DNA of 64,000 nucleotides from Flavobacterium okayamense. GTDB lineage: Bacteria > Bacteroidota > Bacteroidia > Flavobacteriales > Flavobacteriaceae. A program made the position numbers and the translations under genes. The stretch spans positions 1,426,001 to 1,490,000 of the forward strand of contig NZ_AP024749.1 in assembly GCF_019702945.1 (NCBI RefSeq), written 5' to 3'. The notes under the pieces were generated by a model, which did not search any database, was not told where the DNA came from, and saw only the letters and a program-made list of their open reading frames with translations. Below are positions 9,269-18,794 of this stretch, one piece after another; within the stretch, counting starts at the first letter, position 1, and each line of letters opens with the position of its first letter.

Positions 9269-10551
9269 TGGAATACAAAAGAAGCAGTGCTCTTTTTGCT
9301 GAAGCTAGTAAAGTAATTCCTGGAGGTGTTAACTCTCCAGTTAGAGCATTTAAAGGGGTAGGAGGAACGCCAATATTTGTTAAAGAAGCCAAAGGTGCTT
9401 ATTTATTTGATGAAGATGGCAATAAGTATATAGATTATATAAACTCTTGGGGACCAATGATTTTAGGTCACGCTTACGAACCTGTTGTAAATGCAGTGAT
9501 TGAAAGAGCTAAAAAAGGAACTTCATTTGGTACACCAACAGAATTAGAAACTAAAATTGCAGAATTGGCAGTTTCTATGGTTCCTAATATTGATAAAATT
9601 CGTTTTGTAAATTCAGGAACAGAAGCGTGTATGAGTGCAATACGATTGGCTAGAGGTTATACAAAACGAGATAAAATAATAAAATTTTCAGGGTGTTATC
9701 ATGGGCATTCTGATTCGTTCTTAATTGCTGCTGGAAGTGGTTTAAGTACATTTGGTGTGCCAAATAGTCCAGGTGTTACACAAGGTACTGCTAAAGATAC
9801 TTTATTGGCTCGATTTAATGATATTGATAATGTAAAATCAATTTTCGAAGCGAATAAAAATGAAATCGCAGCGATTATTGTGGAACCTGTGCCAGGTAAT
9901 ATGGGCTGTATTCCTCCAAAAAGCGGTTTTTTAAACGAATTAAGAGAGGTTTGTATAGCAAATGAAACTCTGTTAATATTTGATGAAGTTATGACGGGAT
10001 TTCGTCTTGCTAAAGGTGGAGTCCAAGAATTATATGGAGTAGAGGCGGATTTAGTGTGTTTTGGAAAAGTAATTGGAGGAGGACTTCCTGTAGGAGCATT
10101 TGCTGGTAAGGAAGAAATAATGGATTATTTAGCTCCCTTAGGTCCTGTATACCAAGCAGGTACTTTATCTGGAAATCCTTTGGCTATGGCTGCAGGATAT
10201 GAAATGTTGAAAGCATTAAATGCTGATGTTGAAATATATAATAGATTAGAAGAAAAGACTGCTTATTTAGAAAAAGGTATTCGAAATGTTTTGACTAAAA
10301 ACAATGTGTTGTATACTGTAAATAGAGTAGGTTCAATGATCTCAATTCATTTTGATAAAAATCCTGTGATTGATTTCGATACAGCTAAAAACGGAGATAA
10401 TCAACAGTTTAAAGATTTCTTTCACAACTTGTTAAAGGAAGGGATTTATATTGCTCCATCAGCTTACGAAACTTGGTTTATTACTGATGCATTGAGTTAT
10501 GAAGATTTAGATAAGACTATACTTGCAATTGATAAGGTGACACAAAATTAA
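9268..10551 (+). CDS. hemL: Glutamate-1-semialdehyde 2,1-aminomutase
   Basis: Converts glutamate-1-semialdehyde to 5-aminolevulinate in the C5 pathway of heme synthesis; a cytosolic PLP enzyme. The 427-residue length is normal. Seen motifs are [11 protein letters not shown] near the N-terminus, [49 protein letters not shown] and the PLP lysine in [15 protein letters not shown]. Its ATG overlaps the stop of the glucosaminidase gene (TAATG at 9266-9270), indicating translational coupling. A strong terminator follows. Confidence 0.97.
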   Translation: MEYKRSSALFAEASKVIPGGVNSPVRAFKGVGGTPIFVKEAKGAYLFDEDGNKYIDYINSWGPMILGHAYEPVVNAVIERAKKGTSFGTPTELETKIAELAVSMVPNIDKIRFVNSGTEACMSAIRLARGYTKRDKIIKFSGCYHGHSDSFLIAAGSGLSTFGVPNSPGVTQGTAKDTLLARFNDIDNVKSIFEANKNEIAAIIVEPVPGNMGCIPPKSGFLNELREVCIANETLLIFDEVMTGFRLAKGGVQELYGVEADLVCFGKVIGGGLPVGAFAGKEEIMDYLAPLGPVYQAGTLSGNPLAMAAGYEMLKALNADVEIYNRLEEKTAYLEKGIRNVLTKNNVLYTVNRVGSMISIHFDKNPVIDFDTAKNGDNQQFKDFFHNLLKEGIYIAPSAYETWFITDALSYEDLDKTILAIDKVTQN

Positions 10552-10559
10552 AACTATAA

Positions 10560-10590
10560 AAAAATCCCGATTAAATCGGGATTTTTATTT
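10560..10590. terminator. Bidirectional terminator between hemL and the convergent small gene
   Basis: A-run, ATCCCGAT stem (about 10560-10571 with 10575-10586) with a 3-base loop, then a T-run. It can serve hemL from the left and the minus-strand gene ending at 10593 from the right. Confidence 0.85.
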
Positions 10591-10592
10591 TA

Positions 10593-10931
10593 TTAACCTT
10601 TTTGAAACTCGTTAAATAAGCTTTTATTAGATTGAAGTTTTTTAAATTCTTGTGAAGATAAAGTTCCTTCAAGTTTTTTTGTGAATTTGTTGATTATCAA
10701 TTGCCTTCTTTCTTCAATTAAATTGGGTTCATTGCTAATCATTGTATTTTTGTGTTCAATAATTTCAAAAACAGCTTTTGTTTTTTCATTATCAAGGTTT
10801 AAATAATCTTTAATTTTTATCGCTAAAGTTTTAGCTTGAGATTGAGAATTGTTTTCAGAAGATATCTCTTGAGCAGAACTTGTAAAAGAGATGCCTAAAA
10901 CAAAAACAAAAAGTGCAATAATTTTTTTCAT
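10593..10931 (-). CDS. Small secreted helical protein, unknown function (112 aa)
   Basis: Starts with a signal peptide (MKKIIALFVFVLGISFTSSAQ) and continues as a Lys/Glu/Asn-rich, probably helical domain (DYLNLDNEKTKAVFEIIEHKN, EERRQLIINKFTKKLEGTL). The pattern resembles the short periplasmic Spy/CpxP-like helical proteins common in Bacteroidota, as does the neighbouring 143-residue protein, but identity is too low to name a family. The two lie head to tail 59 bases apart on the minus strand. Confidence 0.7.
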   Translation of the reverse strand: MKKIIALFVFVLGISFTSSAQEISSENNSQSQAKTLAIKIKDYLNLDNEKTKAVFEIIEHKNTMISNEPNLIEERRQLIINKFTKKLEGTLSSQEFKKLQSNKSLFNEFQKG

Positions 10932-10990
10932 TGTGTTATCATTTGTTTAAACATCAAATCTAATTTAAAAAAATTAGTTGTACAAATTTT

Positions 10991-11422
10991 TTAACGCTTA
11001 TCTCTGTGTTCCATCATTCTCTCTTTTCGCTCTTTCATTTTCTCTTCTCTCTTCTCTTGCTTTTCTTCCCATTTTTTCATTTGTTCTTCAGAAAGAATTG
11101 ACTTAAATTTTTTCTTCATCTCAATTTGATTATCTAATCGTTCATTTTGCATTTTTAAACGTTCTTCTTTAGATAGTTTTTCGCCACTTTCTTTGCGTTT
11201 TTTCATTTCAACAGACTTTGCTTCTCTTATTTTTGCATTTTCCATTAAAATGGTTTTAATTTCCTTTTGTTGTTTTTCAGAAAGATCTAAATCTAGTGTC
11301 ATTTTTTTTACTTGAAGCTCAGTTTGCTCTTCAGTAGATAAATCATTATGCTTCATTCTTTTCCCTTGTGCAAATACAGTCATCCCAACTGTTAATAATG
11401 CTAATACGAATACTTTTTTCAT
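10991..11422 (-). CDS. Secreted Lys/Glu-rich Spy-like or DUF4890-like protein (143 aa)
   Basis: Signal peptide MKKVFVLALLTVGMTVFAQ, then a highly charged helical domain (LSTEEQTELQVKKMTLDLDL, LSEKQQKEIKTILMENAKIR, ILSEEQMKKWEEKQEKREEK). The repeated 'LS..Q...I..I' pattern before a charged coil is typical of periplasmic Spy/LTXXQ-type or DUF4890 proteins, some of which act as envelope-stress chaperones. The C-terminus is almost only Lys, Glu, Arg and Met. Placement in this class is from pattern only. It precedes the similar 112-residue gene and may be co-transcribed with it. Confidence 0.75.
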   Translation of the reverse strand: MKKVFVLALLTVGMTVFAQGKRMKHNDLSTEEQTELQVKKMTLDLDLSEKQQKEIKTILMENAKIREAKSVEMKKRKESGEKLSKEERLKMQNERLDNQIEMKKKFKSILSEEQMKKWEEKQEKREEKMKERKERMMEHRDKR

Positions 11423-11490
11423 TTTATTTAACTTTATTGTTTAGATATTTATTTAAGGAAAAGGTTTAATTAGAATAGTTAAATAAAATA

Positions 11491-11518
11491 AAAAAGGAAT
11501 GCGAGCGCATTCCTTTTT
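11491..11518. terminator. Terminator downstream of lysS
   Basis: AAAAAGGAATGCG (11491-11503) pairs with 11506-11518 around a very short loop, with A- and T-runs on both sides. It lies 20 bases after the lysS stop on the minus strand. Confidence 0.8.
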
Positions 11519-11537
11519 AAAATCTATAATTATTTAA

Positions 11538-13226
11538 TTAATTCAAAATCACTGTTTTAGAATCACCTTCAACTATTACTTTAGTAAGGTTTTGCTTTCC
11601 TAATTCTTTCATTGCAGCATCCCATTTTTTTCCACTTAATCCCGTTTTTTCTTTTAACTGAGCTAATGGTTGATTGTCTTCTGCTTTTAAAAGCTCGATA
11701 ATGATTTTTGCATCATCACTAATGGCTAATGGTTTTGCTTCTGGTTTCATTTGCGGGAAGAATAAAACTTCTTGGATTGATTGATTATTCGTTAAAAACA
11801 TTATTAATCTATCCATTCCAATTCCTAACCCAGAAGTTGGTGGCATTCCGTACTCTAAAGCTCTCAAGAAATCTTGGTCAATAAACATAGCTTCATCATC
11901 ACCTCTTTCAGAAAGTGCTAATTGAGCTTCAAATCTTTCTCTTTGGTCAATTGGGTCATTTAATTCAGAATAGGCATTAGCTATTTCTTTTCCACAAACC
12001 ATTAATTCAAAACGTTCAGTCAAGTCTGGATTGTCTCTGTGTTCTTTACATAAAGGAGACATCTCTTTTGGGTAATCAGTAATAAATGTAGGTTGGATAA
12101 AATTTCCTTCACATTTTGCTCCAAAAATCTCATCAATTAACTTTCCTTTACCCATAGTATCATCAACTTCTATTCCCATTGATTTTGCAGCGTCATATAA
12201 TTCTGCTTCTGTTTTACCAGTGATGTCAAATCCAGTAAATTGTTTTATAGCATCCGTCATCGTTACACGAGCATAAGGAGCTTTGAAGTTTACTTTATGT
12301 TCTCCAAAAGTAGCCTCTGTAGTTCCATTTACTTGTAAAGCACAATATTCCAAAAGGTTTTCGGTAAATTCCATCATCCAGTTGTAGTCTTTGTAAGCTA
12401 CATAAATTTCCATTGCTGTAAATTCTGGATTATGCGTTCTATCCATTCCTTCGTTACGAAAATTTTTAGAAAACTCGTAAACACCATCAAAACCACCTAC
12501 AATTAGGCGTTTTAAATATAATTCATTTGCAATTCTCATGTATAGTGGAATATTTAATGAATTATGATGTGTAATAAATGGTCTTGCAGACGCGCCACCA
12601 GGGATAGATTGTAGTATAGGTGTTTCAACTTCCATATAACCTTTCTCGTTGAAGAAAGTTCGCATAGCGTTGAATAATTTAGTTCTTTTTACAAAAACAT
12701 CTTTTACTTGCGGATTTACAACTAAATCTACATAGCGCATTCTATAACGTAATTCAGGATCAGTAAATGCGTCAAAGACATGTCCTTCTTCATCAGTTTT
12801 TGGTAATGGAAGCGGACGCAATACTTTACTTAATAAAGAAAAGTTAGTTACACGAATACATTTTGCCCCAACTTGAGTTGTGAAAAGTTCTCCTTCTATG
12901 CCCAAAAAATCGCCTAAATCGACTAATTTTCTAAAAACTGTATTATACAAGGTCTTATCTTCACCTTCACAAATTACATCACGGTTGAAGTATAATTGAA
13001 TTCTTCCTTCACTATCTTGTAATTCAGCAAAAGCTGCTTTTCCTTGATCGCGAACACTCATTAATCGTCCAGCAACTGTTGTTTTTTTACCTTCAGCGAA
13101 ATTTTCCTTTATTTGTTTTGATGTGTGGTTAACAGGATACAAATTGGCAGGATAAGGATTAATACCAAGTTCTCTCAACTTGGTTAATTTTTCTCTTCTA
13201 ATAATTTCTTGTTCTGAAAGTTGCAT
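11538..13226 (-). CDS. lysS: Lysyl-tRNA synthetase, class II
   Basis: Charges tRNA-Lys. It has an N-terminal OB-fold anticodon-binding domain (about 50-160, TVAGRLMSVRDQGKAAFAEL) and the class II catalytic core with motif 1 (GYMEVETPILQSIPGGASAR), motif 2 (FRNEGMDRTHNPEFT) and motif 3 (GLGIGMDRLIMFL). At 562 residues it is about 55-60 residues longer than the Escherichia coli enzyme. The extra C-terminal part (after MKPEAKPLAIS) looks like a small winged-helix-type domain. On the minus strand a TATCTTTG -7 box (13254-13247) precedes the start, without a clear -33 element. Confidence 0.97.
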   Translation of the reverse strand: MQLSEQEIIRREKLTKLRELGINPYPANLYPVNHTSKQIKENFAEGKKTTVAGRLMSVRDQGKAAFAELQDSEGRIQLYFNRDVICEGEDKTLYNTVFRKLVDLGDFLGIEGELFTTQVGAKCIRVTNFSLLSKVLRPLPLPKTDEEGHVFDAFTDPELRYRMRYVDLVVNPQVKDVFVKRTKLFNAMRTFFNEKGYMEVETPILQSIPGGASARPFITHHNSLNIPLYMRIANELYLKRLIVGGFDGVYEFSKNFRNEGMDRTHNPEFTAMEIYVAYKDYNWMMEFTENLLEYCALQVNGTTEATFGEHKVNFKAPYARVTMTDAIKQFTGFDITGKTEAELYDAAKSMGIEVDDTMGKGKLIDEIFGAKCEGNFIQPTFITDYPKEMSPLCKEHRDNPDLTERFELMVCGKEIANAYSELNDPIDQRERFEAQLALSERGDDEAMFIDQDFLRALEYGMPPTSGLGIGMDRLIMFLTNNQSIQEVLFFPQMKPEAKPLAISDDAKIIIELLKAEDNQPLAQLKEKTGLSGKKWDAAMKELGKQNLTKVIVEGDSKTVILN

Positions 13227-13269
13227 ACTTTTATATTTTAAGCGTGCAAAGATAAAATTTTTGTTTCAA

Positions 13270-13319
13270 GTTTAAAAGATGAAATGTTTAAAAGTTCAGA
13301 AGGTTTAAAAGTTGTAAAG
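13270..13319. repeat. Three imperfect 16-17 bp direct repeats of GTTTAAAAG
   Basis: GTTTAAAAG occurs at 13270, 13286 and 13303, each followed by a similar A/G-rich tail. It is a short, low-complexity direct repeat in the lysS/lipoprotein intergenic region. No function is evident. Confidence 0.5.
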
Positions 13320-13346
13320 ATTGTATATTTGTGAAAAATTAAAAAC

Positions 13347-14132
13347 ATGAAATCAGTAAAATATATAGTCTTATTGTTGAACTTTTTTTTGTTAGCAAGT
13401 TGTACTATTACAGAAAGTTTGGTTATGAATGAAGATGGTTCTGGTAAATATGCTTTTGAAATTGATGCGTCTCAATTAATGGCAATGGGAGGAAAGAGTC
13501 AATTTTCAAAAAAAGATTCCGATAAAGAAAGTAAAGATATTGATAGTATAGTTTCTTTTAAACAAATGTTTGCAGAAAAACAAGATAGTATTTCTCAACT
13601 TCCAAAAGAAGAGCAAGAACGATTAAAAAAGTTGGAAAATTTCAAAATGCATTTATTGGTTAATGAAAAATCTGAAAAGATTAACTATTCTTTATTTACT
13701 GACTTTAATTCTATTTCTGAATTAGATAATCTAATGTCGCCATTAAAAAGTTTAACAACTTTTGGAGGTTCTCAAGATAAGATGATTTCTGATATGACTG
13801 AAGCTTCAGCTGGAACTAATGCAATACAGCAATTTTTTTATGATGGAAAGGTTTTTAAGAAAAAACTTATTGCTGATAAAAAAATGGAATTTAAGAAAAA
13901 AGAAAATTTAGAGGGAGATGAATTAGGAAATCAAATAAATGAATCGATGGAAATGCTGTTTGCTCAATCTAATTTTAAAGTAAAATATACTTTTCCTAAA
14001 TCAGTAAAAAAAGTTAAAAGTGATTATAACGTAATGTATAGTGAGGATAGAAAAACTATAATTATTGAAGTTCCTTTTAAGGATTATATGGAGAATGTTG
14101 AAAAGTCGAATCTAGAAGTTGAGTTTAAATAA
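13347..14132 (+). CDS. Lipoprotein of unknown function upstream of lipB
   Basis: Predicted lipoprotein with lipobox LLASC (Cys19). The mature part (TITESLVMNEDGSGKYAFEI) is a polar, Lys/Ser-rich protein of about 240 residues with no catalytic motif that I recognise. The N-terminal 'E.lvmneDGSGky....D' pattern suggests a beta-rich domain seen in uncharacterised Bacteroidota lipoproteins. A TATATTTG box at 13324-13331 may be its -7 element. Its stop overlaps the lipB start (TAATG at 14130-14134), so the two are probably translated together, although a link in function is not obvious. Confidence 0.75.
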   Translation: MKSVKYIVLLLNFFLLASCTITESLVMNEDGSGKYAFEIDASQLMAMGGKSQFSKKDSDKESKDIDSIVSFKQMFAEKQDSISQLPKEEQERLKKLENFKMHLLVNEKSEKINYSLFTDFNSISELDNLMSPLKSLTTFGGSQDKMISDMTEASAGTNAIQQFFYDGKVFKKKLIADKKMEFKKKENLEGDELGNQINESMEMLFAQSNFKVKYTFPKSVKKVKSDYNVMYSEDRKTIIIEVPFKDYMENVEKSNLEVEFK

Positions 14133-14836
14133 TGAAACAGAATAAAAAAGTTTATCTACAAGATTTAGGAAATAAAGATTATAAAGAAACTTGGGATTTT
14201 CAAGAAAATATATTTGCTAAAGTTGTTGAGCAAAAAAAGCAAAAGAGGGAAAACTCAAACATTGAAACATCAAATTATTTTTTATTTGTAGAGCATCCAC
14301 ATGTTTATACTTTGGGTAAAAGTGGTGATGTGTCTAATCTTTTATTAAACGAAAAACAGCTTCAAGATAAAGGGGCGACATTTTATAAGATAAATAGAGG
14401 TGGAGATATTACTTATCACGGACCAGGACAAATTGTGGGTTATCCTATTTTAGATTTAGAGAATTTTTTTACAGATATTCATAAATATCTTAGATTACTT
14501 GAGGAGACAATTATTCTAACATTAGCCGAGTATGGTCTTAAAGGAACTCGTAGTGAAGGGGAAACAGGAGTTTGGTTAGATGTAGGTACACCTTTTGCAA
14601 GAAAAGTTTGTGCTATGGGTGTGCGAGCAAGTCGCTGGGTAACTATGCATGGGTTTGCTTTAAATGTAAATGCCGATTTAGGTTATTTTGATAATATTAT
14701 TCCTTGTGGAATTAGAGGTAAAGGGGTTACTTCACTTCATGTTGAATTAGGAAAAGAAATCGATGTAGAAGAAGTGAAACAAAAAATTCTAAAACACTTT
14801 ACAAATCTTTTTGAAGCTACTCTTTTATTAGGTTAA
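14132..14836 (+). CDS. lipB: Lipoyl(octanoyl) transferase
   Basis: Transfers octanoate from acyl carrier protein to lipoyl domains, the first step of lipoic acid synthesis. Clear family motifs are [29 protein letters not shown], the lysine in [21 protein letters not shown] and the catalytic cysteine in [14 protein letters not shown]. The 234-residue length is normal. The partner lipA is also in this window, 47 kb away on the minus strand. The stop overlaps by four bases with the convergent rnhB. Confidence 0.96.
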   Translation: MKQNKKVYLQDLGNKDYKETWDFQENIFAKVVEQKKQKRENSNIETSNYFLFVEHPHVYTLGKSGDVSNLLLNEKQLQDKGATFYKINRGGDITYHGPGQIVGYPILDLENFFTDIHKYLRLLEETIILTLAEYGLKGTRSEGETGVWLDVGTPFARKVCAMGVRASRWVTMHGFALNVNADLGYFDNIIPCGIRGKGVTSLHVELGKEIDVEEVKQKILKHFTNLFEATLLLG

Positions 14837-15498
14837 ATATCAAAATTAAGTTCAAGTTGTTCTGGTAAAAGTTTAAAGCTTTTTCTGTGATATGGACTTG
14901 GTCCATATTTTGCAATTGCTTCACGATGCTCTTTTGTGGGGTAGCCTTTGTTTTTTTTCCAGTAATACATAGGATATTCTTCATGAATTTTATCCATGTA
15001 ATCGTCACGATATGTTTTGGCTAATACAGATGCCGCTGCGATACTTAAGTATTTTGCATCACCTTTTATAATGCTTTTGTTTGGAATGTCTTTCAAATAA
15101 TCAATTTCTTCTTGAGTAAATATTTTTCCAAGTGAATTTTTAATTTCTAATTTTCTAAAAATGGGTCTATTTCCGTCTACAATTATAAATTCAGGTTTCT
15201 TAGAAAGCTTTAAAATACTTTCTTGCATGGCTTTCATGGATGCATTTAAAATATTTATTTCATCAATTTCATTACTATATATGTGTGTAAATGCAAAGCA
15301 AACTGCTTTGTCTTCAATTTCAGGACGAATTTGAAATCTTTTTTTTTCTGAAAGTTGCTTAGAATCATTTAAAGTGCTGTTAGAAAAAGATTCAGGTAGG
15401 ATAATAGCAGCTGCGGTTACTGGGCCTGCAAGGCAACCTCTACCGGCTTCGTCAGTACCGCATTCTAAAAATAAGTCGCTATAACTTTTAATTAACAT
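14833..15498 (-). CDS. rnhB: Ribonuclease HII
   Basis: Cuts RNA in RNA-DNA hybrids and removes misincorporated ribonucleotides. Active-site acidic residues are visible in [13 protein letters not shown] (Asp, Glu), [10 protein letters not shown] (Asp) and the [15 protein letters not shown] segment with the following Asp residues. I chose ATG at 15498 ([19 protein letters not shown], 221 aa), since an in-frame upstream extension to 15585 would add 29 residues unlike the family. A TACTTTTG box (15519-15512, minus strand) just upstream supports this start. Confidence 0.95.
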   Translation of the reverse strand: MLIKSYSDLFLECGTDEAGRGCLAGPVTAAAIILPESFSNSTLNDSKQLSEKKRFQIRPEIEDKAVCFAFTHIYSNEIDEINILNASMKAMQESILKLSKKPEFIIVDGNRPIFRKLEIKNSLGKIFTQEEIDYLKDIPNKSIIKGDAKYLSIAAASVLAKTYRDDYMDKIHEEYPMYYWKKNKGYPTKEHREAIAKYGPSPYHRKSFKLLPEQLELNFDI

Positions 15499-15697
15499 AA
15501 TTCTTTTTTGACAAAAGTATATTTTTTGACGCAACCTATTAATAAAATTAACATCTTTTAAAAGAGAATATTTCGTAAAAAGCAATTATTTGGCCAAAAC
15601 TTTAACATAAATAAATTAGTAATATTCCGAAGTATTATTTGTTTATTTAAGAAATTATTAAGAAGTTTGCGGAATAACTAACTCAAATAAATTTAAT

Positions 15698-18600
15698 ATG
15701 AGATCAAAGTTTAAATGGATTTTTACGCTTTTAGTGGCGTTGACAATGCAGTTTTCCTTTGCGCAAGAGAAAACTGTTACGGGTGTTGTGTCTGATGAGA
15801 TAGGCCCAATTGCTGGTGCTAACGTTGTTGTTAAAGGTACAACTCGTGGTACTACTACAGATTTTGATGGTAACTTTACTATTAGCGCTGCTCAAGGAGA
15901 TGTTTTAGTTTTCTCTTATGTAGGGTATGCTAATGCTGAAGTTGCTATAACTGCTGCTAGCACTTATGAAGTTAAGATGTCGGCAACTCAATTAGAAGAA
16001 GTTGTGGTAACAGCTTTAGGTATTAAACGTAAAGTTGATGCGGTTACTTCATCTAATCAAGTGGTGAAAGGTGAAGAAATCACTCAAGCTGCTAACCCTA
16101 ACGTTGTTCAGTCATTAACTGGTAAAGTATCTGGTTTAACTATCAATACTACTAATAATGGTGTTAATGCGACAACTCGTATTGTTTTACGTGGTAACAG
16201 ATCTATTTCTGGTAACAACCAAGCTTTAGTTGTTATTGATAACGTAATTTCAACTGCTGGTACTTTACAATCGTTGGCTCCTGAGTTAATTGAGTCAACT
16301 AACATTTTAAAAGGTGCTCAAGGGGCGGCTCTTTATGGTGAGCAAGGTGTGAACGGTGTTATTATTGTTACTACTAAAAGAGGTAGTAAAGGTGATAAGT
16401 TAAAAGTATCGTTAAACTCATCTGTTGACTTTGAAACTATCAGTTTTATTGCTCAAAGACAAGAGCGTTATGGTCAAGGTTGGAATGGTACTCACGTTTC
16501 TTATGAAAACGGAGGATGGGGTGCTGAAATGGATGGTGTTGTTCGTCCAGTTGGTTTAGCGCAAGCTGATGGGTCTTATATTATGGCTCCATATTCACCA
16601 ATTGAAGATAATATTAAAGAGTTTTTTGAAACTGGTACAGTTTTTCAAAATGGTGTTTCATTATCAGCAGGTAATGTTGAGAACGGGTATTTTACTTTAT
16701 CAGCTAATAAACAAAGTACAAACTTTGTTGTAGATGGTGATAACTTGGTGAGAAATTCATTCTTATTTAGAGCAGGTAAAAAATTTGGTAAATGGACAAT
16801 AGATGGTAATGCGACTTATATTACTCAAAAAGCCGAAACTACATCTTCAAATTTATTTACAGACTTATTACAGACAGCGACTAATATTCCAATCGAAAGA
16901 TTTGAAAATTCTGGACAAGATGGTCACTGGACTTCATATTATAACAATCCTTATTGGTTAAGAGATAATGTTAGAAATACTAACAGAAGTGATCAATTTA
17001 GAGGTATTGCTACTTTAAATTATGAATTAAACAAAAATATCAATTTTAACTACACAGCTGGTATTACTACTGTGGCGTCTAACGGATTGTCATATACTAA
17101 TGGTTTTGTTGATCAGTTACAAGTTGGTGGTGGTAACCATACTGTAGTTTCTTCTTTTGATTCATCTAACTCAAATAGTAGAAGTTTTTATGGTGACTTT
17201 ATGGTTAACTTTGATTATAAGTTAACTGATAAATTAAGATTTGCTGCTAATATTGGAAACAATATGCAGGATAGTTACTCACAATCTACGTCTGTTGGTG
17301 GTGATAATTTAACTATTCCTGGTTTATATAATATTTCTAATATTACTGGAGATCCAAGAAGAAGTAATTCTTTCTTTAGAACAAGACGTATGTCGTTGTT
17401 CGCAAATTTAGATTTTGCATTAGGTAAAGGTGATGAGTATTCTGAGTTTTTATTCTTAAACTTAACAGCTCGTAATGACTGGGATTCAAGATTTAAAGGT
17501 TTTGAAAAAGACAATTATTTCTACCCATCAGTTGGTTTGTCATTTATTCCTACAAAAGCATTTGAAGGTTTAAAATCAGATAAATTTAACTATTGGAAAT
17601 TAGCGTTAAGTGGTGTAAGAGTAGGTAATGCTTCTATTTTAGGTGCTTATCAATCAGAATTAGCTTATTTCACTGCTTCTGGTTATCCATTTGGGGATTT
17701 GAACTCATTTACGCCTGATACAACTCCTACTAATCCTGAGTTAACTCCGGAGTTTATGACTACTTTAGAAGCTACAACAAGTTTAGGTTTCTTTAAAGAT
17801 AGATTAACTTTAGATGCTTCAGTTTTCCAAACTACTACTACTGATTTAATTACTAATCAGCAATTGTCTGCTGGTACTGGTTTAGTATCTCAGTTAACAA
17901 ATATTGGAGAGTTAACAAATAAAGGTTTTGAAATTGATTTAGGGTTTACTCCAATCAAAACTGATAATTGGAAATGGGAAAACAGATTGTCTTACTACAG
18001 TGCAAAAACTACAGTAGATAAGGTTTCTGATCAAGCAAGTGAAATTCCATTAGTAAACTTTACAGGTTCTGGTGTTGGTATCTTTGCTACTGAAGGTGAA
18101 GAATTTCCTTTAATTAAAGGTATTGGTTATGCTAGAGATGATCAAGGAAGAGTTTTAATTGATCCGGTTTCTGGAAATCCAGTTAGAACTGATGAATATA
18201 TAGTTTTAGGTAAATCTACGCCAGATTACATTATTAACTACAATACTTCAGTAGAATACAAAGGATTTAGATTAGCTGCTGTAATGGATTATAGAACTGG
18301 TCACCAATTCTGGGCTGGTACTAAAGATTGGTTATCTTGGTCAGGTCATTTATACGAGTCTGCAATTAATGGAAGAAGTGGATTTATTTTTCCTAATTCA
18401 GCAATTGAAACATCTCCAGGTGTTTACACTGCTAATACTTCTGTTGTTACAGGTGGTAATTCTTATACTTCATACTTAAACTATTTCTCTAACGAGTATA
18501 GAGCTGTTACTGAAAATATGGTATTAGATGCTACTGCATTTAAAGTAAGAGAGTTGTCATTAAGCTATTCATTTAACCCTGAGTTAATTAAGAAAACTGG

Positions 18601-18781
18601 TTTGACTTCTTTACGTTTAGGTATCAATGCGAGAAATCCTTTTATTGTATTACCTAAAGAAAACAGAGGTTATCATGATCCAGAGCAATCAAGATCATCA
18701 GGTAACGATCAAGGTTTAGCTGTTACTGGTCAATACCCAGCAACAAGAACTTTTGGATTCGCACTTAATGCTTCATTCTAA
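15698..18781 (+). CDS. SusC/RagA-family TonB-dependent outer membrane transporter
   Basis: Outer membrane nutrient importer that works with the adjacent SusD-like lipoprotein. Visible parts are a signal peptide (about 1-22, ending FSFAQ) and a carboxypeptidase-regulatory-like domain (about 24-105, VTGVVSDEIGPIAGANV, TTTDFDGNF). A TonB-box/plug entry (LEEVVVTALGIKRK) and a plug (about 120-230, with SLTGKVSGLTI, IVLRGNRSISGNN, GVNGVIIVTTKRG) follow, then a long beta-barrel ending in an aromatic residue (FALNASF). At 1027 residues it is typical. No degradative enzymes or sigma/anti-sigma regulators lie beside it, so the substrate is unknown. It heads an operon of at least four genes, with gaps of 11 to 16 bases. 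Confidence 0.95.
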   Translation: MRSKFKWIFTLLVALTMQFSFAQEKTVTGVVSDEIGPIAGANVVVKGTTRGTTTDFDGNFTISAAQGDVLVFSYVGYANAEVAITAASTYEVKMSATQLEEVVVTALGIKRKVDAVTSSNQVVKGEEITQAANPNVVQSLTGKVSGLTINTTNNGVNATTRIVLRGNRSISGNNQALVVIDNVISTAGTLQSLAPELIESTNILKGAQGAALYGEQGVNGVIIVTTKRGSKGDKLKVSLNSSVDFETISFIAQRQERYGQGWNGTHVSYENGGWGAEMDGVVRPVGLAQADGSYIMAPYSPIEDNIKEFFETGTVFQNGVSLSAGNVENGYFTLSANKQSTNFVVDGDNLVRNSFLFRAGKKFGKWTIDGNATYITQKAETTSSNLFTDLLQTATNIPIERFENSGQDGHWTSYYNNPYWLRDNVRNTNRSDQFRGIATLNYELNKNINFNYTAGITTVASNGLSYTNGFVDQLQVGGGNHTVVSSFDSSNSNSRSFYGDFMVNFDYKLTDKLRFAANIGNNMQDSYSQSTSVGGDNLTIPGLYNISNITGDPRRSNSFFRTRRMSLFANLDFALGKGDEYSEFLFLNLTARNDWDSRFKGFEKDNYFYPSVGLSFIPTKAFEGLKSDKFNYWKLALSGVRVGNASILGAYQSELAYFTASGYPFGDLNSFTPDTTPTNPELTPEFMTTLEATTSLGFFKDRLTLDASVFQTTTTDLITNQQLSAGTGLVSQLTNIGELTNKGFEIDLGFTPIKTDNWKWENRLSYYSAKTTVDKVSDQASEIPLVNFTGSGVGIFATEGEEFPLIKGIGYARDDQGRVLIDPVSGNPVRTDEYIVLGKSTPDYIINYNTSVEYKGFRLAAVMDYRTGHQFWAGTKDWLSWSGHLYESAINGRSGFIFPNSAIETSPGVYTANTSVVTGGNSYTSYLNYFSNEYRAVTENMVLDATAFKVRELSLSYSFNPELIKKTGLTSLRLGINARNPFIVLPKENRGYHDPEQSRSSGNDQGLAVTGQYPATRTFGFALNASF

Positions 18782-18794
18782 AAAATAAATTAAT

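Noticed and set aside
14817..15008. Minus-strand 63-codon ORF overlapping rnhB
   Set aside because: It is another frame of the rnhB coding sequence, with no start context or motif.
15499..15585. N-terminal extension of RNase HII
   Set aside because: It adds 29 residues before the normal N-terminus and runs through a TACTTTTG promoter box.
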